From Desulforudis sp. (GTDB lineage Bacteria; Bacillota; Desulfotomaculia; Desulfotomaculales; Desulforudaceae), in the NCBI GenBank assembly GCA_014859075.1, contig JACUUW010000035.1:1-12990 (forward strand): a stretch of 12,990 bases of DNA, read 5' to 3'. Positions within the stretch are counted from its first letter, which is position 1, and each line of letters begins with the position of its first letter. The translations under genes and the position numbers were made by a program. Positions 1-5,001 of the stretch are shown piece by piece. A model generated the notes under the pieces. That model ran no database searches and was not told the origin of the DNA. It was given only the letters and a program-made list of their open reading frames with translations.

Positions 1-571
1 CGGCCACTGAAAGCCCGCCGCAAAACAGGAACAGGGTCGTAAACCCGTAGTGATTGGCAATGAACAACCCGGTTACCGGACCAACCGCCATGCCCAGGTT
101 GGCACCCAGTCCAAAGTAGCCCATTCCTTCGCCGCGCCGCGACGGGGGTACGATGTCGGCCACCGCGGCCTGGGACGCGGTAGTCACCATTCCCCACCCC
201 CCACCGTGGATCACGCGCAACATGAACAGTAACGGAACGGTTACCGCCCAAACGTACCCGAATACGGCCAGGACAAAAACGCCCATCCCCATAAGCCAAA
301 GACCCCGGCGCCCGTTCCGGTCGAGACCGAGCCCGGTCCACGGCCGGACGGCCAGGGCGGCCACCGTGAAGGCGCCGTTGACCAGACCGACGAGCAGCGG
401 GCCGGCCCCCATTCGGTCGACGTATACCGGAATGGTGGGCATCAGCATCTGGAAGCCGGTGAAAATGAGAAGCGTGAACAGACAGACCAGTACAAAGTCC
501 CGGGTCCAGAGCACCGGGCGGAGCGTCGAACCGGCCAACCCGCCCGGAACCGTTGGTGCAACTTGACTCAG
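1..571 (-). CDS. Major facilitator superfamily transporter, N-terminal part (runs off left edge)
   Basis: About 190 codons of the N-terminal half of an MFS secondary transporter are present; the rest lies beyond base 1. Hydrophobic segments alternate with short charged loops. The loop between helices 2 and 3 carries the MFS signature GLGLDRNGRRG (pattern GxxxDRxGRR), and a Gly/Ala-rich region (GYFGLGANLGMAVGPVTG) fits helices 4-5. Substrate cannot be told; drug or sugar efflux families look like this. The start is uncertain. The frame opens after a stop at 580-578, and the only strong ribosome binding site (AGGCAGGGGTG, about 582-590) is followed 7 bases later by a CTG codon at 571, used here. 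A TTG at 538 and a GTG at 514 are the first standard starts but lack a well-spaced site. The gene is divergent from the DUF2512 gene. Confidence 0.88.
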   Translation of the reverse strand, partial: MSQVAPTVPGGLAGSTLRPVLWTRDFVLVCLFTLLIFTGFQMLMPTIPVYVDRMGAGPLLVGLVNGAFTVAALAVRPWTGLGLDRNGRRGLWLMGMGVFVLAVFGYVWAVTVPLLFMLRVIHGGGWGMVTTASQAAVADIVPPSRRGEGMGYFGLGANLGMAVGPVTGLFIANHYGFTTLFLFCGGLSVA

Positions 572-624
572 AGTGTTTCACCCCTGCCTTGTAGATTAAC
601 TCGCGATCGCCTTCGTGGACCCGT

Positions 625-637
625 TCACAACTTGTGA
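625..637. promoter_or_regulatory. 13-bp perfect palindrome, possible operator
   Basis: TCACAACTTGTGA is a perfect inverted repeat (6-bp arms around one base). It lies in the 224-base intergenic region between the divergent MFS and DUF2512 genes, 54 bases upstream of the MFS start. Size and place suit a repressor site for the transporter, but no convincing -35/-10 pair was found beside it. Nothing else clear is seen in 572-795 apart from the ribosome binding site GGGAGGA at 783-789. Confidence 0.3.
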
Positions 638-795
638 GATTCGCTCCGGGGGGACACAATACCTGCCCTGACGTTGAAATCCAACCAACGAACCATCCGG
701 CACCGGCAGGGATTGTTATTCGGTGCTGCGCCGCATAACCCGCACCCGGGCGAGAGATACTGGGTTAGAAACCATAGCGGCCGGGAGGAAACAAG

Positions 796-1167
796 TTGGG
801 ACATAGCAAGGCGCTTGCCCTGAAGCTCGTATACATCACGCTCATACTGTTTGCGGTGTTCACTTTCTTCGGTCACCATTGGGTGACCAATATTCTGGTT
901 GCAGCAATTGTGGTGACCGGTTTCCTGTACGTGATCGGCGACCTCTGGATTCTGCCGAATTTCGGTAGTGGAGCCGCCACCCTGGCCAATGCCGTCCTGG
1001 CCGGCCTGATCATCTGGGCTACCGAACTGATTCTGGTCGGATTTGGGCTGGCAGGCAGCGTCATACTGATTTCGGCCGCGCTTATTGGTGTCGGTGAGCA
1101 CTTTTTCCACCTCTGGATGGAAAGACAGGCCCTCACAAAACGCCCTGACAAACGCGGAAATACGTAA
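796..1167 (+). CDS. DUF2512 (YndM-like) four-helix membrane protein
   Basis: A 123-residue integral membrane protein that resembles the DUF2512 family, small proteins found mostly in spore-forming Firmicutes and of unknown function. Four hydrophobic helices can be seen, at roughly residues 7-25, 29-47, 58-78 and 82-103. The conserved features are the DLWILPNFG loop after helix 2 and the EHFFHLW segment near the C-terminus, followed by a polar, basic tail. The start is the TTG at 796, seven bases after a strong ribosome binding site (GGGAGGA). The gene stands alone: a hairpin terminator follows at 1184-1228. The family assignment is by recall of the family pattern; the biochemical role is unknown. 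Confidence 0.82.
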   Translation: MGHSKALALKLVYITLILFAVFTFFGHHWVTNILVAAIVVTGFLYVIGDLWILPNFGSGAATLANAVLAGLIIWATELILVGFGLAGSVILISAALIGVGEHFFHLWMERQALTKRPDKRGNT

Positions 1168-1183
1168 TTTTGCAATATGAAGT

Positions 1184-1228
1184 AAACGGCCAAGCCCGCC
1201 GTAGCTAATCGGCCGGCTTGGCCGTTTT
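1184..1228 (+). terminator. Rho-independent terminator after the DUF2512 gene
   Basis: AACGGCCAAGCC (1185-1196) pairs perfectly over 12 bp with GGCTTGGCCGTT (1215-1226) and runs into TTTT. The 18-base loop is itself partly able to pair (CGCC with GGC). It lies 17 bases after the DUF2512 stop codon and ends before the promoter of the next gene. Confidence 0.85.
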
Positions 1229-1245
1229 GCTCCTTAGGAATAAGT

Positions 1246-1273
1246 TTGCCATTATCCCAACAAATGGTAATAT
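1246..1273 (+). promoter_or_regulatory. Sigma-A-type promoter for the small membrane protein gene
   Basis: TTGCCA (1246-1251), a 16-base spacer and TAATAT (1268-1273) form a good vegetative promoter. Transcription would begin near 1280, only about 10 bases before the ribosome binding site at 1291. This excludes the earlier in-frame start at 1218, which lies inside the preceding terminator. Confidence 0.6.
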
Positions 1274-1290
1274 AGTACCATATATTCCTA

Positions 1291-1300
1291 AAGGAGTGAG
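1291..1300 (+). promoter_or_regulatory. Ribosome binding site that points to an unusual start codon
   Basis: AAGGAGTGAG is a near-ideal Shine-Dalgarno sequence. The only canonical in-frame start nearby, GTG at 1296, overlaps it. The codon at ideal distance (about 8 bases after AGGAG) is ATC at 1305. Either the gene uses an ATC start or the GTG is used with an atypical, overlapping site. Confidence 0.45.
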
Positions 1301-1592
1301 AAAAATCAAGAGGGTTTTTTCCGGAAACCTGTTGGTGCTGGCACTCGTTTTCCTGGCGGGCGGTATTGTAGAAAACCAGCTTCGACTTCTGTCGGCAACC
1401 GGCGGATACTTGGGAAACCTGGGTCACTTCCTGACGTTCCAAGTATCGTTCGTCTGGGCCCTGGTATTCGCAATCGGCGGTGCCGCCCTGATGCTCCTGG
1501 CCTTTCGCCGCTCTCAGGGACAAAAAGCGCCGGCGGCCCCCCGGTATTCACGTCTGGCTGGCCGGGTAGGTAAACGCGAACGGTCCGGCTGA
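1296..1592 (+). CDS. Small two-helix membrane protein, unrecognised
   Basis: A protein of 95-98 residues that I do not recognise. It has a short basic N-terminus (RKIKR), a first membrane helix (NLLVLALVFLAGG), a polar middle part with several glycines, a second helix (VSFVWALVFAIGGAALMLLAF), and a basic, proline-containing tail. This arrangement suggests an inner-membrane protein with both ends in the cytoplasm. The upstream promoter and ribosome binding site support a real gene. Start is ambiguous: GTG 1296 (used here) overlaps the Shine-Dalgarno sequence, while ATC 1305 is correctly spaced and would give a typical MKRVFSGN N-terminus. The gene converges on the cysteine desulfurase gene, 25 bases away. 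Confidence 0.65.
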   Translation: MRKIKRVFSGNLLVLALVFLAGGIVENQLRLLSATGGYLGNLGHFLTFQVSFVWALVFAIGGAALMLLAFRRSQGQKAPAAPRYSRLAGRVGKRERSG

Positions 1593-1617
1593 CCGCAGCG
1601 AACCTGCCGACACGTCT

Positions 1618-2796
1618 TCAAGCGCCGTTCCGGGCCGCCGCCGACACCCGGAGCCGGTTCACCTCCCGGGGCAGTACTTCGAGCACCCGGACGATTTCTT
1701 CATGTGTGTTGGCCCGCCCCAGGCTGAAGCGCGCACAACTTGATGCCCGCCGCCGGTCGAGGCCCATTGCCGTGAGCACGTGAGAGGGTTCCGGTTGGCC
1801 GGAACTGCAAGCGGAACCGGTGGAAACGGCGATACCATGGAGATCCAGGTTGCGGGCCAAGGCCGCACCCTCCACCCCCTCGAAACCGAGGTGCAGGTTC
1901 CCTGGCAGCCGCTCCACGGGATGACCGTTCAACCAGAGTCCGTCCAGTCTTTCCACTATTCCCCGGAACAACAGGTCCGTCAGCCGGGTGATGTGTTGCC
2001 GCCGGGCTTGCCGTTCCTCGATCAGAATTCGAATGGCGCGCGCAAAGCCCACGATGGCGGCCACGTTCTGCGTCCCGGCCCGCCGTTGCACGTCCTGCCG
2101 GCCTCCGTTCATCAGCGGCTGCAGCCGGACACCGCGCCGGACATACAACGCTCCAACCCCTTTGGGCCCGTATATCTTATGGGCCGACAGCGACATCAGG
2201 TCGGCTTCCATTGCCTGCGCCTCGAGCTTGAAGTGTCCGGTGGTCTGCACCGCATCAACGTGGAAGCAAATCCCGTACCGACGGGTGATCGGGGCGATGT
2301 CGGCCAACGGTTGGACACTCCCCACCTCGTTGTTGGCGTGCATTACGGAAACCAACACGGTGCGAGGCGTAATCGACCGCGCCACATCCAGCGGATCCAC
2401 CCGACCATACCGGTCCACCGGCAGCAAGGTGACCTTAAAACCCTGCCGCCCAAGGAGACGAACGGCTTCCAGTATTGAATGATGTTCGACCGCACTGGTG
2501 ACGATATGGTTCCCCCACTTACGGTTTCCGTAAGCAAGACCCTTGACGGCCAGGTTGTTTGCCTCGGTCCCTCCGCTGGTAAAAATGATTTCATCCGGAT
2601 GAGCACCGATAAACTCGGCCACCTCCCGGCGGGCGTTCTCGACGGCGGCTCGCGCTTCCCGGCCGAAGGAATGCGCGCTGGCGGGATTGCCAAAGATCCC
2701 GCTGAAATAAGGCTGCATGGCCTTGGCCACCTCCGGCAGTACCGGCGTGGTCGCCGCGTGGTCCAGATAGATCGGTTTCGAAGCTGTCCCGGACAT
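1618..2796 (-). CDS. nifS: Cysteine desulfurase, NifS/IscS family (group I)
   Basis: A pyridoxal-phosphate enzyme that takes sulfur from L-cysteine as an enzyme-bound persulfide, releasing alanine, and supplies it for Fe-S clusters, tRNA thiolation or other sulfur products. With the ATG at 2796 the protein has 392 residues, normal for the family. Visible landmarks are the N-terminal YLDHAATTP, EHHS (cofactor-stacking His105), HVDAVQ (Asp181, Gln184), SAHKIYGPKG (Schiff-base Lys207) and STGSACSSGQ (catalytic Cys330) in the long mobile loop typical of group I. The C-terminal motif reads SSCARFSLGR, where IscS proteins usually have SIRFSLG. The ATG at 2802 sits on the GGGGG of the ribosome binding site, so the ATG at 2796, six bases later, is preferred. 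No iscU-like scaffold gene follows; the next gene converges. The IscR-like regulator upstream suggests Fe-S or cysteine control. Confidence 0.96.
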   Translation of the reverse strand: MSGTASKPIYLDHAATTPVLPEVAKAMQPYFSGIFGNPASAHSFGREARAAVENARREVAEFIGAHPDEIIFTSGGTEANNLAVKGLAYGNRKWGNHIVTSAVEHHSILEAVRLLGRQGFKVTLLPVDRYGRVDPLDVARSITPRTVLVSVMHANNEVGSVQPLADIAPITRRYGICFHVDAVQTTGHFKLEAQAMEADLMSLSAHKIYGPKGVGALYVRRGVRLQPLMNGGRQDVQRRAGTQNVAAIVGFARAIRILIEERQARRQHITRLTDLLFRGIVERLDGLWLNGHPVERLPGNLHLGFEGVEGAALARNLDLHGIAVSTGSACSSGQPEPSHVLTAMGLDRRRASSCARFSLGRANTHEEIVRVLEVLPREVNRLRVSAAARNGA

Positions 2797-2834
2797 AACC
2801 ATCCCCCTTCTGCGAAGAGGTCATTCTCCCCCCT

Positions 2835-2852
2835 TGAGACTATCTCAGTATA
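2835..2852 (-). promoter_or_regulatory. -10 box with palindrome at the transcription start of the cysteine desulfurase gene
   Basis: On the minus strand TATACT (2852-2847) is followed at once by GAGATAGTCTCA. With the last T of the -10 box this forms a perfect TGAGA-TAG-TCTCA palindrome (2835-2847). No good -35 box is seen 16-18 bases upstream. The leader to the ATG at 2796 would be about 45 bases. The palindrome occupies the same place as the one in the regulator gene's promoter, which suggests an operator; the binding protein is not known. Confidence 0.4.
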
Positions 2853-2892
2853 CGGGCAACCAGCGTAAACGGCTCGCGTTCCCCGACTGGCA

Positions 2893-2932
2893 ATAAAAAG
2901 AAAAGCCGGCGGTGTCTAATCACACGCCGACT
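2893..2932 (-). terminator. Rho-independent terminator after the basic hypothetical protein gene
   Basis: Read on the minus strand, AGTCGGCGTGT (2932-2922) pairs with ACACCGCCGGCT (2915-2904) across a GATTAG loop, with one bulged C and one G-T pair, and is followed by TTTTCTTTTTATT. It lies about 20 bases after the stop at 2952. It separates the regulator/basic protein transcript from the cysteine desulfurase gene, which therefore needs its own promoter. Confidence 0.75.
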
Positions 2933-2951
2933 TGCAGGGCCGTTTCGTCAG

Positions 2952-3263
2952 TCAGTTAACCATCTTCTTACCGGGAGAAATCGCCCAGTGGAATACCCGC
3001 TTCTGCTTGTGCTTGCGCTTCCGCTTCCAGTGGGCACGGGTCCGGATCGCAGGGACTTCTTTGGTCGAAGAAAGCTGGAGAATCCCACGCTTTGTAAGCG
3101 AAGGGTTAACCCCCTGGCTTTCACAAATCATCTCGAAAAGAGGCGTGCGCAAAAAACCCACCGCGGAAACATAGTAAATCTTGTTCTCACCCCGTGGGCC
3201 GCCACGGATATCCCGCACGACTTCCCTTAGAATCGCTGATCCCAACCGGACATACGCCTCCAT
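2952..3263 (-). CDS. Unrecognised basic protein between regulator and cysteine desulfurase
   Basis: A 103-residue protein that I do not recognise. The ATG at 3263 has a plausible ribosome binding site (GAAGGGA, about 9 bases upstream), and the gene lies 40 bases after the IscR-like gene on the same strand, so the two probably share a transcript. The N-terminal half contains a mixed hydrophobic stretch (NKIYYVSAVGFLRTPLFEMI). The C-terminal third is very basic (RTRAHWKRKRKHKQKR), which would suit nucleic-acid or ribosome binding. There is one cysteine, no membrane segment and no signal peptide. A terminator follows directly. Existence is supported by start signals, strand and spacing only, not by a family match. 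An alternative is a non-coding stretch with a chance ORF. Confidence 0.55.
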   Translation of the reverse strand: MEAYVRLGSAILREVVRDIRGGPRGENKIYYVSAVGFLRTPLFEMICESQGVNPSLTKRGILQLSSTKEVPAIRTRAHWKRKRKHKQKRVFHWAISPGKKMVN

Positions 3264-3303
3264 TGACTACATCCCTTCTTTCACAAACACGCTTACAAAC
3301 TCA

Positions 3304-3714
3304 TCAGCAATGCTTCCGGTGCATAAGATCGGCCACCGTGGTGGAAACCAATACGTTCTCGACCGACTTGGAGACTCTGCTCCAGAAGCCGCGCACGCCG
3401 CATTCGTCGGACCGCGAGCAAGTCCCTGGGTCACCGACACAATCAACCACTTCGGTCTCCCAGCCCAGAGTCGCAACCACCTGGGCCATGTTGATCTCGT
3501 CCGGCTCCCTGGCCAGTAGAAAACCCCCACGCGCGCCCCGAACACTGCGTACAAAACCAGCCGCCTTCAGCAAGAGGATCAGCTGTTCCAGATACGGCTG
3601 CGACACACCTTGCCTGCGGGCAATGTCTCTGAGGCAAACCGGACCGTTATCGCAGTTTTCAGCAATATCCAGAAGTGCCCTGGTGCCGTAACGCACGCGT
3701 GTCGAAATTCTCAT
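3304..3714 (-). CDS. iscR: Rrf2-family transcriptional regulator, IscR-like with 2Fe-2S ligand cysteines
   Basis: A 136-residue DNA-binding protein of the Rrf2 family. The N-terminus (MRISTRVRYGTRALLDIA) and the winged helix-turn-helix (residues about 26-66, with the recognition region QGVSQPYLEQLI and the wing RGARGGF) are typical. Cys92, Cys99 and Cys105 (DCVGDPGTC, SDEC) match the three cysteines that hold a 2Fe-2S cluster in IscR, so it probably senses Fe-S supply or redox state. An upstream ATG at 3768 would add 18 residues that do not fit the family, and it lies close to the transcription start; the ATG at 3714 begins the conserved region and has a GGGG-type site. The gene has a strong promoter with a palindrome at its start, as expected for autoregulation, and lies upstream of the cysteine desulfurase gene. 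Confidence 0.92.
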   Translation of the reverse strand: MRISTRVRYGTRALLDIAENCDNGPVCLRDIARRQGVSQPYLEQLILLLKAAGFVRSVRGARGGFLLAREPDEINMAQVVATLGWETEVVDCVGDPGTCSRSDECGVRGFWSRVSKSVENVLVSTTVADLMHRKHC

Positions 3715-3769
3715 TCCCCAGCCCGTCTCCCTCCGGTTGCCTGGATGGTTGAAACGGCCGAAAAGCATA

Positions 3770-3791
3770 AATAATTATTATCTTAGTAAGA
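3770..3791. promoter_or_regulatory. Operator candidate: two palindromes at the regulator's transcription start
   Basis: TCTTAGTAAGA (3781-3791) is a perfect 11-bp palindrome directly adjoining the -10 box and covering the expected transcription start. AATAATTATT (3770-3779) is a second perfect palindrome one base away. A/T-rich dyads in this position suit binding by the Rrf2 protein itself. The binding protein is inferred from the context, not shown. Confidence 0.5.
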
Positions 3792-3820
3792 ATTATAACA
3801 CTCCAGTTAGGTAACGTCAA
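3792..3820 (-). promoter_or_regulatory. Strong sigma-A-type promoter for the Rrf2 regulator gene
   Basis: On the minus strand TTGACG (3820-3815), a spacer of exactly 17 bases and a perfect TATAAT (3797-3792) form the best promoter in the window. The start should be near 3785, giving a leader of about 70 bases to the ATG at 3714. Confidence 0.85.
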
Positions 3821-3876
3821 ACCTGAAAGAATGGATGAGATCAAAAGCCGGCGTCCCCATACAGCCCATTTTCTTA

Positions 3877-4071
3877 TTATTCCTTTTTTAACCGGTCAAA
3901 GATCCTCCCCAGCACAAACACCAGAATAATGTTGACGATGCCGACCAGGAGAAACACCAGGGCGATCAGTTCCAGGGTGCGGTTACCGGCGGCCATGTCG
4001 TAGAAGAGTATCGCTGCCGTCACAAACAAAACGCTGGTAATTATCCGAAGGATGATCTGTGCCTTTGACAT
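3877..4071 (-). CDS. Small two-helix membrane protein, unrecognised
   Basis: A 64-residue protein, not recognised. It is almost entirely two hydrophobic helices, about residues 5-28 (IILRIITSVLFVTAAILFYDMA) and 33-55 (LELIALVFLLVGIVNIILVFVLG), with an acidic/polar turn between and a basic end (GRIFDRLKKE). The ATG at 4071 follows a strong GGGGAGGG site by 6 bases, which supports a real gene. It is divergent from the serine protease gene, and its 3' end lies about 55 bases before the regulator promoter; no clear terminator is seen between them, so read-through into the Rrf2 gene is possible. A TAATAT-like -10 lies at about 4094-4099 without a good -35. Confidence 0.72.
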   Translation of the reverse strand: MSKAQIILRIITSVLFVTAAILFYDMAAGNRTLELIALVFLLVGIVNIILVFVLGRIFDRLKKE

Positions 4072-4263
4072 TATCGGCCCTCCCCGCGCAAGAAATATTA
4101 AGGTGCTTGCCGCTTTTCGTTATGGTTCCCAATCGATGCCGCCCCTCACTCCGGGTGTTTTCAGCCGATTTGCCGCAATCGGGCAGGGAAAAGGCGGCCG
4201 ACACCCAATTCTATCAAGTGAACCTGCACCGGTCCGACTGCTTTGGGGGGAGGCGCGTCGCGG

Positions 4264-4983
4264 TTGAAGAGAGTAATCGCCTTTTTTCTGGTCTGCATAT
4301 TCCTTGGAAGCGTCGTGGTCACTTCGTGGCCGCGTCTGTTCCTGCCTTCCCTGGACTTCATTTTCGATTCCGCAAAAATCTCGCGTGACGTGGGGGTCCA
4401 GCAACTTCAGTCGGCCGTGGTGCGCCTTACCGTACTGGCCCGCCCGGAAGAACCCGGCGTCACGCATCCGGTCGTCCAACGGCGGGGTACCGGTTTCAAC
4501 GTGGAACCCACCGGGGTGATAATCACCAATCACCATGTGGTTCGAAACGCGGTCCGGATTGTGGTGACCTTTCCGGACGGCACCGTATGCAAGGTTCGCG
4601 ACTGGTCCGGAAAACCGGAACTGGACCTGGCTGTGCTGGAACTGGAAAACGTGCCGCAAAGCTTGCCCTCCATCCGCCTGGGGGACTCCGACCGGGTCGG
4701 AATCGGCGACCGCATTCTTGTGATCGGCAACCCGCTCGGCTTGGAAAACATTGCGATCAGCGGTACGGTCAGCCGGATCCTTGATTACTCAGACGACGGC
4801 ATTCCGGTACTTGGGTTGGCCGCACCCATTCACCCCGGCAACAGCGGCAGTCCGGTCGTGGATCGTTCCGGGGGGGCCGTCGGGGTCGTCTTTGCCGGCA
4901 TTCAGGCGGGCGACGAACCCCAGGGCCTCGCCCTTCCAATCAATTCTGTCCGGGACTACCTGGCCGAAATTGCGATTCAGTGA
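4264..4983 (+). CDS. Membrane-anchored trypsin-like (HtrA/DegP-type) serine protease without PDZ domain
   Basis: A 239-residue S1C-type serine protease. An N-terminal membrane anchor or signal (residues about 4-22, VIAFFLVCIFLGSVVVTSW) is followed by the chymotrypsin-like fold. The catalytic triad is visible as His91 (TNHHVV), Asp121 (ELDLAVL) and Ser194 (PGNSGSP); the last differs from the usual GNSGGP by one residue but keeps the nucleophile. GNPLGL, ISGTVS and the C-terminal FAGIQAG/LALPIN segments also match the family. The chain stops right after the protease domain, so the PDZ domain of typical HtrA proteins is absent. It likely acts outside the membrane on misfolded or signalling proteins. 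The TTG at 4264 is preferred because GGGAGG (4248-4253) lies 10 bases before it; a TTG at 4243 overlaps that site. It converges on the TRAP operon. Confidence 0.92.
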   Translation: MKRVIAFFLVCIFLGSVVVTSWPRLFLPSLDFIFDSAKISRDVGVQQLQSAVVRLTVLARPEEPGVTHPVVQRRGTGFNVEPTGVIITNHHVVRNAVRIVVTFPDGTVCKVRDWSGKPELDLAVLELENVPQSLPSIRLGDSDRVGIGDRILVIGNPLGLENIAISGTVSRILDYSDDGIPVLGLAAPIHPGNSGSPVVDRSGGAVGVVFAGIQAGDEPQGLALPINSVRDYLAEIAIQ

Positions 4984-5001
4984 CACTCCGGCTTCCGCGC
5001 G

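Noticed and set aside
602..609. GCGATCGC octamer
   Set aside because: It resembles the HIP1 element of cyanobacteria but occurs once here, so chance is sufficient.
625..1110. 161-codon minus-strand frame opposite the DUF2512 gene
   Set aside because: Gln/Asn-rich composition without a start signal; the opposite strand encodes a clear four-helix membrane protein.
1218..1295. N-terminal extension of the small membrane protein to an ATG/TTG-type start at 1218
   Set aside because: It overlaps the terminator of the previous gene and the promoter of this gene, so it would not be in the mRNA.
3715..3768. 18-residue N-terminal extension of the Rrf2 regulator
   Set aside because: The family begins at MRIS; the ATG at 3768 is only about 17 bases after the predicted transcription start and has no ribosome binding site.
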